Source: Bacillota bacterium (GTDB lineage Bacteria; Bacillota; Clostridia; Lachnospirales; Lachnospiraceae). Taken from it: DNA of 41,758 nucleotides. The notes beneath the pieces are model-generated. The model saw nothing but the letters and a program-made list of their open reading frames with translations. It was not told where the DNA came from and did no database searches. Positions 8,800-17,132 of the stretch are shown here, one piece after another. Each line of letters opens with the position of its first letter. Within the stretch, counting starts at the first letter, position 1. The stretch spans positions 1 through 41,758 of the forward strand of contig JAEXGM010000089.1 of assembly GCA_023450835.1 (NCBI GenBank), read 5' to 3'. The translations under genes were made by a program, and so were the position numbers.

Positions 8800-9607
8800 T
8801 CTTATTAAATCCCGTTATGTAACCCAGGGCAAAGAGGGTAAGTTTGTAATAGATTCAAATGAAAGAAGTGAAGAGTTCAGGCTCATTAACTTTGCCAATA
8901 ACACTCAGATTCATGTCGCAAAAACAGAAGAAGCCGCATCGGCAGAAGGATTTATTCCCGGTATCGAAGCAGCTGTTATAGGAACTGAAGAAGAAAAGAT
9001 AAGCGAAGAAGAACTAAGAAACCGCTTGGAAGATATGATTGCAAAAGCGGAAGAAGAAGCTGCTCTTATTAGAAAGATAGCCGAAGAAGAAAGCAAATCC
9101 CATAGCAGAAAACTTTATGAAGATTCTACCAGGAAAGGTTATGAAGACGGTTTTCAAAAAGGAATGGAAGAAGCTTTTAAGAAGCAGAAAGAATATGAAC
9201 AGCAAAAAGTCGAACTGATGGAAGAATATGAGAAGAAAGTTAATGCTCTGGAGCCCGAGTTTGGAAGCATAATGGCAGCTCTAATTGAAAAAGTTACGGG
9301 AGTTATGGTTGAGGAGCAAAGGAATGTAATAACTCACCTCCTTCACAGAGCAATTCTCCATAGTGATAACAGCAAATTCTATCATATAAGAGTATCAAAA
9401 GAGGATTATGAAGAAGTTGCGGCATATAAACCAAAGCTTATTGAAATCCTTGGAACAGCGGTAGAATTGGATATTGCCTTGGATAAGAATCTTCTGAAAA
9501 ATCAATGCATTATAGATATGGAAACAGGAATTATTGATTGCAGCCTGGCTACACAACTGGAAAACCTGAAGAAAGACATTATGCTTCTTTCCGTGGATAA
9601 ACTGTAA
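8783..9607 (+). CDS. fliH: flagellar assembly protein FliH
   Basis: FliH is the stator-like regulator that binds the FliI ATPase and delivers export substrates. The 274 residues begin MRLLSNLIKSRYV. Residues about 80-160 are a Glu/Lys/Ala-rich coiled coil with GxxxG-like spacing (GYEDGFQKGMEEAFKKQ), the typical stalk. The C-terminal globular part (LLHRAILHS ... IDCSLATQLENL) matches the FliH/V-ATPase subunit E family. ATG 8783 is preferred over the in-frame GTGs at 8774 and 8780 because AGAGG at 8770-8774 is correctly spaced. It overlaps fliG. Confidence 0.9.
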   Translation: MRLLSNLIKSRYVTQGKEGKFVIDSNERSEEFRLINFANNTQIHVAKTEEAASAEGFIPGIEAAVIGTEEEKISEEELRNRLEDMIAKAEEEAALIRKIAEEESKSHSRKLYEDSTRKGYEDGFQKGMEEAFKKQKEYEQQKVELMEEYEKKVNALEPEFGSIMAALIEKVTGVMVEEQRNVITHLLHRAILHSDNSKFYHIRVSKEDYEEVAAYKPKLIEILGTAVELDIALDKNLLKNQCIIDMETGIIDCSLATQLENLKKDIMLLSVDKL

Positions 9608-9660
9608 AGTATGGCGGAAGTTTTCCTGCTTAAATTTACTTGGCAGAATGGAGGTTTAGG

Positions 9661-10965
9661 GTGATTAATCTTGAAAAATACGATATTCTGCTGGATAGAA
9701 CCTATGAAAGAAATTTAGGTAAAGTGGTTAAAGTAGTCGGATTGACCATTGAGTCCATAGGACCTAAGGCTAATCTGAATGATTTGTGTACTATAACTTC
9801 ATCTGATAAATCCCAGATAATTATGGCTGAAGTGGTTGGTTTTCGTGAAAACAGGATACTCTTAATGCCTTATGACAGTATAGAAGGTGTTGGAGTCGGA
9901 AGTACCGTAGAGTCCAGCGGCAGGCCCTTAAGTGTTTCGGTAGGAGATAATCTTCTGGGAAAGACTTTGGATGGACTTGGGAGACCTATTGACAATTCAG
10001 AATTAATGATAGAGGCTGAGTATTCAGTTGAAGCACAGCCGCCTGACCCCTTAAAAAGAAAAATTATTGACGAAGCTCTTCCTTTGGGAGTAAAGGCCGT
10101 AGATGGCATGATAACAGTAGGCAAGGGGCAAAGAATTGGGATATTCGCGGGAAGCGGTGTTGGTAAAAGTACTCTTCTCGGAATGTTTGCCAGAAATACA
10201 AAAGCAGATATTAATGTAATTGGTTTGATTGGCGAGCGTGGCAGGGAAGTAAGAGAGTTTTTGGAAAGAGATTTAGGCGAAGAAGGTATGAAGCGTTCTG
10301 TCATTGTTGTAGCTACCTCTGATAAGCCGGCACTCATTCGAAAGAAAGCTGCTCAGACAGCCACAGCGATAGCAGAATATTTCAGGGATCAGGGAAAAGA
10401 TGTCCTGTTAATGATGGATTCCCTTACCCGTTTTTCAATGGCACAAAGAGAAATCGGACTGGCTTCCGGTGAACCGCCTGTTTCCAGAGGCTATCCGCCA
10501 AGTGTATATTCGGAAATGCCAAAGTTGTTAGAAAGAGCGGGGAATTCGGAAATGGGTTCTATTACAGGACTTTATACCGTACTGGTAGATGGCGATGATT
10601 TCAATGAGCCGATTACTGATACCGCCAGAGGAATATTGGATGGGCATATTATGCTGACACGTAAGATGGCAAATAAGAATCATTACCCGGCAATAGATGT
10701 ATTACAGAGTATATCCCGTGTTATGTCCTCTATTGCAGCGGCGGAGCACAAAGCTGCTGCCGGAAAATTAAAGAATGTTCTGGCTACTTACATGGAGGCG
10801 GAAGATTTGATCAACATTGGAGCTTATAAAAACGGTTCTAATAAAAATATAGATTATGCAATATCCAAAATTGAATCTGTTAACGCGTTTTTACGTCAGA
10901 ATGTAGATGAAAAAATAGATTTTGATTTGATAGTCGATAAATTAATTAATTTATTTGAAGATTAA
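9661..10965 (+). CDS. fliI: flagellum-specific export ATPase FliI
   Basis: Hexameric F1-like ATPase that energises and unfolds flagellar export cargo. Walker A GSGVGKST is at 164-171, Walker B VLLMMDSLTRF follows, then the GEPPVSRGYPPSVYSEMPKL block diagnostic of FliI/YscN. The start is taken as GTG 9661 (434 residues) because GGAGG at 9650-9654 lies six bases upstream; an upstream in-frame TTG at 9640 lacks a Shine-Dalgarno. It lies 53 bp after fliH. Confidence 0.97.
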   Translation: MINLEKYDILLDRTYERNLGKVVKVVGLTIESIGPKANLNDLCTITSSDKSQIIMAEVVGFRENRILLMPYDSIEGVGVGSTVESSGRPLSVSVGDNLLGKTLDGLGRPIDNSELMIEAEYSVEAQPPDPLKRKIIDEALPLGVKAVDGMITVGKGQRIGIFAGSGVGKSTLLGMFARNTKADINVIGLIGERGREVREFLERDLGEEGMKRSVIVVATSDKPALIRKKAAQTATAIAEYFRDQGKDVLLMMDSLTRFSMAQREIGLASGEPPVSRGYPPSVYSEMPKLLERAGNSEMGSITGLYTVLVDGDDFNEPITDTARGILDGHIMLTRKMANKNHYPAIDVLQSISRVMSSIAAAEHKAAAGKLKNVLATYMEAEDLINIGAYKNGSNKNIDYAISKIESVNAFLRQNVDEKIDFDLIVDKLINLFED

Positions 10966-11005
10966 TTCTACTTGACCTTAAGAGAAAAGTGAGGACGTAT
11001 GGGTT

Positions 11006-11452
11006 ATGGCTAAGTTTATTTATAAGATGGAAAATATCTTAGGGATAAAATACAAAATGGAAGACCAGGCAAAAACTTCTTATGGAATAGCCCGCAGAAA
11101 GCTGATAAAAGAAGAAGAACTTCTCTATGAGTTAAAGGACAGATTGGAAGGGTATCAAAATATAAGCAAAGGACTCAGAATGCAAAGGCTCGATATCATG
11201 AAATTGAAAGAATATACGGAAGCTTCTGAGATGATAAAAAAAGAAATTAAATTGCAGGAATTGGCTGTAAAAAAAGCAGAACAGCAGGTGGAGCTTACCA
11301 GAACAAGATTAAATGCTGCAATGTTAGAGCGAAAGACCCATGAAAAATTAAAAGATAATGCGAAAGAAGTATTTTTCCTTGAAGTGGCCCAAACAGAAAG
11401 AAAAGAGATAGATGAATTGGTAAGCTTTCGATTTAATAATCCTACCAATTAG
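11006..11452 (+). CDS. fliJ: flagellar export chaperone FliJ
   Basis: A 148-residue, almost entirely alpha-helical, charged coiled-coil protein. It has the FliJ N-terminal pattern (FIYKMENILGIKYKMEDQAK) and its position directly after fliI. FliJ is the central stalk of the FliI ring and recycles chaperones. The Shine-Dalgarno (GAGG at 10991-10994) is rather far from the ATG at 11006, and a four-codon ORF starting at 10999 lies between, so initiation may be weak or coupled. Confidence 0.85.
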   Translation: MAKFIYKMENILGIKYKMEDQAKTSYGIARRKLIKEEELLYELKDRLEGYQNISKGLRMQRLDIMKLKEYTEASEMIKKEIKLQELAVKKAEQQVELTRTRLNAAMLERKTHEKLKDNAKEVFFLEVAQTERKEIDELVSFRFNNPTN

Positions 11453-11463
11453 GAGGAAAGAAA

Positions 11464-12246
11464 ATGGCTAAGAAAAACAAAGGGGCAGAAGGTGCTGAGA
11501 ATGAGAAGAGCATTGGCAGTAAAATTACAATAGCGGTAATTGTACTGTTGGTCATTCTGATTTGGCTTGTGGTATTCGCTCTCTTAATCAAATTGGATGT
11601 TAATGGACTTGGTTCTTCTGTACTAAGGCCTTTGATAAAAGATATACCGGTTGTAAATAAGATTCTCCCGGATGTTTCAGAAGAAGAGCTGGCATATGAA
11701 AATGATTATCCCTATAAATCACTGGAAGAAGCCATAGACAAAATCAAAGAACTGGAAAAAGAAAATGCTGCTCTAAGTAAAGACAAAACCAGTGCTGAAA
11801 AAACAGTAACAGAGCAGGAAGCCGAAATCGATAAGCTGAAAGTATATGAGGATAATGAGAAGGCTTTTGAAGCAAGAGTCAAAGAATTTGATGAGAAGGT
11901 CGTATTTGCGGATCAGGCTCCTGATGTTGAGGAATACAAAAAATATTATGAAAGTATAGAGCCTGCCAATGCGGAAGAAATATACAGGCAGGTAGTCGAA
12001 CAGCTTCAATATTCCAATGCCATAAAGGAAAAGGCGGATATCTATAAAAAGATGAAGCCCGATGCAGCGGCAGCAATATTAGAGACAATGACAGCAGATA
12101 TTGATACCGTAGCCCAGATGCTTCTTAGCATGAATGCATCCCAGAGTTCAGCCATCCTAGCTGCAATGGATCCTACTGCGGCAGCTAAAATTACCAAGAA
12201 GATGATTGATATGGATGCGGAGCTGGCAAATACAAGCACCAATTAG
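11464..12246 (+). CDS. MotE/YlxF-like flagellar-operon membrane protein
   Basis: A 260-residue single-pass protein: membrane segment about 23-46, then a long extracytoplasmic coiled coil (LEEAIDKIKELEKENAALSK onward). The C-terminal helical repeat region (YKKMKPDAAAAILETM ... LLSMNASQSSAILAAMDP ... AAKITKKM) resembles the MgtE-N/FliG-like fold of MotE and Bacillus YlxF. MotE chaperones the stator protein MotC in rhizobia; YlxF lies at the same fliJ-fliK position in Bacillus and has no settled role. AGGAGG precedes the ATG and fliJ ends 11 bp upstream. The family call rests on architecture and position. Confidence 0.75.
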   Translation: MAKKNKGAEGAENEKSIGSKITIAVIVLLVILIWLVVFALLIKLDVNGLGSSVLRPLIKDIPVVNKILPDVSEEELAYENDYPYKSLEEAIDKIKELEKENAALSKDKTSAEKTVTEQEAEIDKLKVYEDNEKAFEARVKEFDEKVVFADQAPDVEEYKKYYESIEPANAEEIYRQVVEQLQYSNAIKEKADIYKKMKPDAAAAILETMTADIDTVAQMLLSMNASQSSAILAAMDPTAAAKITKKMIDMDAELANTSTN

Positions 12247-12331
12247 GCTTATAGCAGTGAACGCCTTGTTTTATAAAAGCATGGCTGCCTGCTTTAAGTA
12301 TATATATCATAGAAGAAAGGAGGAAGAATGA

Positions 12332-13750
12332 ATGATGCAAAATGTTAAAGCTGGTTTTGTCGAAAGATATACCTCTCAGGCAAGCGGAACTAGGTCAAGG
12401 TCAACAGTAAGCAGTAAAAAATCTTTTGAGGATATTATATCCGGCAACCTTAAGACAAGTAAATCAGATGCAGACAGCGGTACCAGCACAGGAAAGACTG
12501 CAGTCAGTAAGAATACCGATAACAGTAAGCAGAATGTAAAGGCAAGTGATGATACCAATTCCGGTCAGGATAATTCTCAGGTAAAGACTTGTAAACAGGA
12601 CAACGTGACAGAAGCAAAGACAGATAATACGGAACCCTCTGTGAATAGCAGCCAGTCTGTAGATCAGTCAAATACTGTTTCAGATGAAAAGAGTACAGTT
12701 ACAGATGCTCAGAATACGCAGCCTGTTGATATTAGTAATATCAATATTCTGGAACTTCTGAATGCTATTAAGAGCGGTATAGGACAAAAACTTGGCCTTT
12801 CTGACGAGGATTTTAACAAAGCATTGGAATCTCTTGGCTTTACACCCCTTAGTCTGTTGGATGTCAATAATCTGAAGCAATTTCTTTTAAAGGTAAGCAA
12901 TAACGAGGATATGTCAGCCTTTTTAACTCAGGATGGTTTAGGTAATACACTGAAAGAGCTGATAAATGTCTGCGATACCATCAAAGATCAATTCTCCATA
13001 TCAAAAGAACAGCTTTCCGTATTAACCCAACCGGCGGCAGCGGAAAATAAAGCATTCCAGAATATTCAAACAGATGCTGATACAAATGATACTGCTAAAA
13101 CAACAGAGAAAGAAATTGATATAACAGTTGTAAAAACCGAAAAGACAGAGAATACCCATTCAAATGCAGAGAACAAAACCGGCAGCCAAAAAACAGAGCA
13201 GAATTTAACTGCTACAGAGCTTTTAATTAATAATCTGGCGGTAAATTCAGGCAGTGAGGAAGCACTCTTTACAAATCAAATGGCAAAAGCTCAGGAGATA
13301 AGAGAAATCACCAGTCAGATCTTAGATGCTATCCGTATCAATATAAAGCCTGAGCAAACATCTATGGAACTTCAGTTGAATCCTGAAAACCTCGGGAAAA
13401 TTAATCTGACAGTCGTATCAAAAGAAGGTGTGCTTACTGCTAAGTTCGTGACCGGAACCGAGGCAATTAAAGAAGTTATCGAAAGTCAGCTTCAGGCCTT
13501 TAAAGAAAGTCTGAATAATCAGGGACTAAAGGTTGAAAATGTGGAAGTTACTGTTTCTTATTCTGCTCTTGATCAAAAAAATCAGGGATTCCAGGATAAC
13601 GCAGGCAGTGAGAATCAGGAAAAGCCAAAAAACAGAGCATTTAGAGGTTTGGGTGAGATAAATGAAGCCACTCTTGATTCTGCAAAGGAAGATATCACAA
13701 ATCTTACCGGTTTGGAACAAAGCACAAGCAGTGTGGATTATACTGCATAA
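12332..13750 (+). CDS. fliK: flagellar hook-length control protein FliK
   Basis: FliK measures hook length and switches export specificity through FlhB. The 472-residue product has a low-complexity, Ser/Thr/Asp/Gln-rich N-terminal half, as expected for the secreted ruler. The conserved C-terminal Flg_hook domain at about 340-420 contains SMELQLNPENLGKINLTVV and a following LQAFKESLNNQGLKVENVEV. AAAGGAGG at 12316-12323 is correctly spaced. The acidic Asn/Lys-rich tail is variable in the family. It sits between the MotE-like gene and flgD. Confidence 0.9.
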   Translation: MMQNVKAGFVERYTSQASGTRSRSTVSSKKSFEDIISGNLKTSKSDADSGTSTGKTAVSKNTDNSKQNVKASDDTNSGQDNSQVKTCKQDNVTEAKTDNTEPSVNSSQSVDQSNTVSDEKSTVTDAQNTQPVDISNINILELLNAIKSGIGQKLGLSDEDFNKALESLGFTPLSLLDVNNLKQFLLKVSNNEDMSAFLTQDGLGNTLKELINVCDTIKDQFSISKEQLSVLTQPAAAENKAFQNIQTDADTNDTAKTTEKEIDITVVKTEKTENTHSNAENKTGSQKTEQNLTATELLINNLAVNSGSEEALFTNQMAKAQEIREITSQILDAIRINIKPEQTSMELQLNPENLGKINLTVVSKEGVLTAKFVTGTEAIKEVIESQLQAFKESLNNQGLKVENVEVTVSYSALDQKNQGFQDNAGSENQEKPKNRAFRGLGEINEATLDSAKEDITNLTGLEQSTSSVDYTA

Positions 13751-13765
13751 CAGCGAAACAGATAG

Positions 13766-13865
13766 TGTGAAATAAAAAACATTTCACATCCGGCATTGAG
13801 TGGCCTTACAGCCAAATGTCCGTTAGTGTGAAATGTCCGTTAGTGTGATAAATATGAGTTTCACA
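13766..13865 (+). repeat. fliK-flgD spacer: 17-nt tandem duplication and mutually complementary arms
   Basis: AAATGTCCGTTAGTGTG is repeated head to tail at 13814-13830 and 13831-13847. TGTGAAAT at 13766-13773 can pair with ATTTCACA at 13781-13788. The same arm occurs again at 13827-13834 inside the duplication, and GTTTCACA at 13858-13865 offers a third partner. The pairings exclude one another, so the spacer could fold in alternative ways before the flgD start. Confidence 0.65.
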
Positions 13866-13891
13866 GTATCAGAAAGGATATGGTCATTAAT

Positions 13892-14698
13892 ATGAGTGTT
13901 CTAGCAGTAACAGACGGTAAAGTTAACAGCACGTCTACGACTTCTACCGCAAGCACCACAGGCACATCATCTCTTGATAAGAACGCGTTTTTACAGCTTC
14001 TGGTTGCTCAGATGAAATATCAGGATCCATTAAATCCAAGTTCGGACACCCAGTTCGTTGAACAATTGGCAACTTTTTCACAACTGGAGCAGATGCAGAA
14101 CCTAAATAGCACAACAGCCAATAATCAGGCTTTCGGACTTGTTGGTATGCAGGTAGAGGTATCCACTACCGATTCAGCCGGAAAGTCCACATCAAGCAGC
14201 GGCCGTGTAGATTATGTGGTTATAACTAACGGTACAGCAAAAGTATCTGTAAATGGCAACCTTTACACATTGGATCAGGTATCAACGGTTCTTTCCAGTG
14301 ATTATGTATTGGAAAAGGGTCTCCCTTATCTTACAAAGAAAGTGGATGAAACTTATGATAAGGACAGTCCGAAGGATATCAGTTTTACTGTTAATCTGGG
14401 TTCAGGACAAACTGTTGCAACAGATGTGGCGGTAATTATTAATAATTCCGTGCTTGATTCAAAGTATGTTACTTTGGACGGAACCAAGGTCACAATCAGT
14501 AAAGAAGCATTTGCAGGTCTGGAGAATGGTACATATAAACCGACAATTATGTTTAATGATGCCAACTACACCACCATATCAAACCAGGTCAGCATTACAG
14601 TAAAAGGAACAGGGACAACCTCAGGATCTGATGATACAGATGGGTCAGGCGATGGGTCAGATACAAATGATGGAAGCGGCGATGGAACGGAAGCCTAA
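13892..14698 (+). CDS. flgD: flagellar hook assembly (hook-cap) protein FlgD
   Basis: FlgD caps the growing hook. The conserved N-terminus DKNAFLQLLVAQMKYQDPLN followed by PSSDTQFVEQLATFSQLEQM is diagnostic. The middle carries the beta-rich FlgD/FnIII-like domains, and the last 30 residues are an Asp/Gly/Ser tail (DDTDGSGDGSDTNDGSGDG). The start is uncertain: ATG 13880 lies only two bases after AAAGGA, and ATG 13892 (268 residues) is 13 bases from it. I choose 13892. Confidence 0.92.
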   Translation: MSVLAVTDGKVNSTSTTSTASTTGTSSLDKNAFLQLLVAQMKYQDPLNPSSDTQFVEQLATFSQLEQMQNLNSTTANNQAFGLVGMQVEVSTTDSAGKSTSSSGRVDYVVITNGTAKVSVNGNLYTLDQVSTVLSSDYVLEKGLPYLTKKVDETYDKDSPKDISFTVNLGSGQTVATDVAVIINNSVLDSKYVTLDGTKVTISKEAFAGLENGTYKPTIMFNDANYTTISNQVSITVKGTGTTSGSDDTDGSGDGSDTNDGSGDGTEA

Positions 14699-14776
14699 GC
14701 TGTAGATTTATGATAAAGTACTTGTAAACAATCTTCCATAATGTTCACATGGACGTGAGCATAGAAAGAGGCTAAT

Positions 14777-15169
14777 ATGAATCATATCTCTCAAACAAAA
14801 TTTACTACCATCGAGCAGATGACAGGGCAGCTGTTACAAAAAAAAGCGCTACCGGTTAAGCAGGCAGGGTCAGAGAATTCCTTTAGTAAAATCCTTGAAA
14901 ATCAATATACCAAACAAAACGCTGAGTTAAAATTTTCAAAGCATGCCAATGAGAGGCTGCAGAACCGGAATATTGAATTGTCAGAGGAACAGTTAGAAAA
15001 GCTGTCGACAGGGACAAAAAAAGCCCAAGAAAAAGGAATATCAGAATCACTTGTAATGGTAGATAACATCGCTTTTATTGTGAATGTAAAGAACAGTACG
15101 GTTATAACAGCGCTTGATGAAGGGGAAGATAAGATTTTTACAAACATTGACGGTGCCGTAATTATGTAA
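14777..15169 (+). CDS. flagellar-operon protein of the TIGR02530 type
   Basis: A 130-residue protein whose conserved part is FSKHANERLQNRNIELSEEQLEKL, followed by a GISESLVMVDNIAFIVNVKNSTVITAL strand region. This matches the small, uncharacterised family found between flgD and flgE in many Firmicutes (TIGR02530). Its role is not established; hook assembly or regulation has been supposed from its position. AAAGAGG precedes the ATG. The spacer after flgD (14699-14776) holds only a 7-bp hairpin (TGTTCAC/GTGAGCA). Confidence 0.85.
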   Translation: MNHISQTKFTTIEQMTGQLLQKKALPVKQAGSENSFSKILENQYTKQNAELKFSKHANERLQNRNIELSEEQLEKLSTGTKKAQEKGISESLVMVDNIAFIVNVKNSTVITALDEGEDKIFTNIDGAVIM

Positions 15170-15253
15170 TATGCCGGACCTTAGGGAGGCATTCGGGTCC
15201 TTGACTGACAGAGAGGACAAATAAAGGCACAATAATAAGGAGGTCATTTCATT

Positions 15254-16708
15254 ATGATGAGATCATTGTACTCCGGTATTTCCGGATTAAGTGTTCACCA
15301 GACTAAAATGGATGTAATCGGTAATAATATTGCAAATGTTAATACAGTTGGTTTTAAAGCAAGCAGAGTAGCTTTCTCAGATATATTTTATCAGACGATT
15401 CAAAGTGCGACCGGTCCGAATGATGCCACCGGAGCAGCAGGACAGAATGCCATGCAGATAGGTCTTGGAAGTACGGTATCCTCTATTGTATCATCTATTA
15501 CAAAAACCGGTGGTGCCCAGAGAACAGATAACCCCTTTGATATTATGATTAACGGAGATTCTTTCTTTGTCGTAAATCAGGGAGGTACGAATTACTTTAC
15601 AAAAGCCGGAGACTTTAAGGTGGATGCCGACGGGACCCTTTGTACTTCCAGCGGTGCAACTGTTATGGGATGGCAGGTAGATCCCAACGACAGCACAAAA
15701 ACAGTTGCGGATATTGTATCACCATTAAAGATTATGTCACCGGAAAATCAGTATTCAGCACCGGTAGCAACTACTAATTCCTATATATCGGGTAATATTG
15801 ACAGTAAGGACACGCAGATTGCATATGGAGCTTCCGGAGCAACTGTCAGCATATCATTTTATGACAGCCTTGGACAAAGCTATAATGCAACTCTGAAACT
15901 TAACCAGGCAAGTGCAACTGATACGAATCACTATACGGTCCAGTTAACGGATATTACAGATTCAGCAGGAAACCATGTATACAGGACAGGTTCAGCCGGA
16001 TCCTATATTGCCTCAGGTATCACGCCTATTTCTTTTGGCGGTGCCACATATACAGTTAATGGAACAACAGGTGAACTGGAAACCAGCGGAACGTTGCCCA
16101 AGGTTAATTTTAATGGGGCGGACGGTACCTTTACAAGCGTAACCGGATCAGCCGGAGCGACCGGCTCTACTGACGATACAACTCCTGATAAGGACCTCCA
16201 TCTTTACTTAGGTGGAACGGCAGGAAATAATCCATTTAAAGAAGTAGCAGTGGATTTTTCAACAGTTACAATGTATGCAGGAAGCGGTAATACAACGTTA
16301 AGTTCTACGCCAGGAGATTTAGAGGGTCTTGGTAAAGGCCGTAAAGCCGGACACATGACAGGTCTTAGCGTTGACACTTCCGGTAAGATCTATGGAAGTT
16401 ATGACAATGGTGACAGCAGACTTTTAGGACAGATTGCTGTAGCATCCTTCTCTAATCCGGCAGGACTTGAGGCTAAAGGCGGTAATATGTTTGCAGAGAC
16501 ACAGAACTCCGGAAAGTTTGACGGAATCGGACATGATGTCAGCAGCGACGGCGGAAGTTTCACTACCGGTGTTTTAGAGATGTCCAATGTGGATCTTGCT
16601 TCTGAGTTTACCGAAATGATTACTACCCAGAGAGGTTTCCAGGCAAATTCAAGAATTATTACAACTTCTGATACCTTACTGGAAGAACTCATCAACCTAA
16701 AAAGATAA
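15254..16708 (+). CDS. flgE: flagellar hook protein FlgE
   Basis: The hook subunit. The 484-residue protein opens MMRSLYSGISGLSVHQTKMD with NNIANVNTVGFKASR, the axial-protein D0 motif. It ends SEFTEMITTQRGFQANSRI then TTSDTLLEELINLKR. The Ser/Thr/Gly-rich centre (about 170-350) is the surface domain. AAGGAGG at 15237-15243 is ten bases upstream. flgE is followed by a GC-rich hairpin and the twin-hairpin repeats, which separate it from flbD. Confidence 0.97.
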   Translation: MMRSLYSGISGLSVHQTKMDVIGNNIANVNTVGFKASRVAFSDIFYQTIQSATGPNDATGAAGQNAMQIGLGSTVSSIVSSITKTGGAQRTDNPFDIMINGDSFFVVNQGGTNYFTKAGDFKVDADGTLCTSSGATVMGWQVDPNDSTKTVADIVSPLKIMSPENQYSAPVATTNSYISGNIDSKDTQIAYGASGATVSISFYDSLGQSYNATLKLNQASATDTNHYTVQLTDITDSAGNHVYRTGSAGSYIASGITPISFGGATYTVNGTTGELETSGTLPKVNFNGADGTFTSVTGSAGATGSTDDTTPDKDLHLYLGGTAGNNPFKEVAVDFSTVTMYAGSGNTTLSSTPGDLEGLGKGRKAGHMTGLSVDTSGKIYGSYDNGDSRLLGQIAVASFSNPAGLEAKGGNMFAETQNSGKFDGIGHDVSSDGGSFTTGVLEMSNVDLASEFTEMITTQRGFQANSRIITTSDTLLEELINLKR

Positions 16709-16716
16709 ATAAATTA

Positions 16717-16749
16717 ATGGCGGCGTAAACCGCCGCCATCTTTTATTAT
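16717..16749 (+). terminator. terminator-like hairpin after flgE
   Basis: ATGGCGGCG (16717-16725) pairs perfectly with CGCCGCCAT (16731-16739) around a five-base loop, followed by CTTTTATTATA. It is the strongest stem inside the flagellar cluster. It lies between structural genes that should be co-transcribed, so it may act as a partial terminator or as a 3'-end stabiliser for the hook transcript. Confidence 0.7.
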
Positions 16750-16767
16750 AAGAAGAGAGGGATTATA

Positions 16768-16849
16768 TTGAAAAAACAAAAAGCAGTTTTTTCAACTACG
16801 TATTCAGGAATATTAAATCGAAGATTTGATATTCACAAAAGGAGTTAGA
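16768..16849 (+). repeat. twin-hairpin repeat, copy A1
   Basis: Unit of 82 nt. Hairpin 1 is TTGAAAAAAC (16768-16777) with GTTTTTTCAA (16786-16795). Hairpin 2 is GAATATTAAATC (16808-16819) with GATTTGATATTC (16823-16834), one G-U pair and a GAA loop. The unit ends with the Shine-Dalgarno AAAAGGAG (16837-16844). A TTG at 16768 opens a 26-codon frame (MKKQKAVFSTT...FDIHKRS) that stops at TAG 16846-16848, one base before the next copy's TTG. Confidence 0.9.
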
Positions 16850-16931
16850 TTGAAAAAGCAAAAGACAGTTTTTTCAACTACGGATACAGGAATATCCAAT
16901 CTTTGACTGGATATTCACGAAAGGGGGTAAA
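16850..16931 (+). repeat. twin-hairpin repeat, copy A2, supplying the flbD ribosome binding site
   Basis: Second tandem unit, again exactly 82 nt. Hairpin 1 (16850-16877) has one G-U pair. Hairpin 2 (16890-16916) has the A-T pair seen in A1 replaced by C-G. The unit's TTG frame is cut short (18 codons, TGA ending at 16906). Its tail AAAGGGGG is the Shine-Dalgarno of flbD, whose ATG at 16932 stands exactly where the next unit's TTG would be. Confidence 0.9.
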
Positions 16932-17132
16932 ATGATTAATTTAACAAAGATGAGTGGTGTTGAAATAACACTGAATTGTGATTTAATTGAATCAATAGAA
17001 GAAGTACCGGAAACGGTAATTACCCTCTCCAATGGGAAAAAAATACTGGTAAAAGAGAGTAGACAAGAGATTATAAATCTTGTAAAATGTTACAAAAAAG
17101 AACTTTATTCTGTTGGTATACCTAAATTATGA
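16932..17132 (+). CDS. flbD: FlbD family flagellar protein
   Basis: A 66-residue protein (MINLTKMSGVEITLNCDLIE followed by SIEEVPETVITLSNGKKILVKES) matching the small FlbD/YlzI family of Firmicutes flagellar operons. This is not the Caulobacter regulator of the same name. Its biochemical role is unknown. Its ribosome binding site is the tail of repeat copy A2. In many clostridia motA and motB follow flbD; here fliL follows instead. Confidence 0.9.
   Translation: MINLTKMSGVEITLNCDLIESIEEVPETVITLSNGKKILVKESRQEIINLVKCYKKELYSVGIPKL

Noticed and set aside
9870..10337. 155-codon minus-strand frame inside fliI
   Set aside because: Reverse-strand shadow of a conserved ATPase; no family resemblance and no start signal.
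16768..16931. CRISPR array or transposon interpretation of the 82-nt repeats
   Set aside because: Units are tandem without spacers, only one or two per site, and lack cas genes, terminal inverted repeats with target duplications or a transposase; a twin-hairpin RBS cassette fits better.
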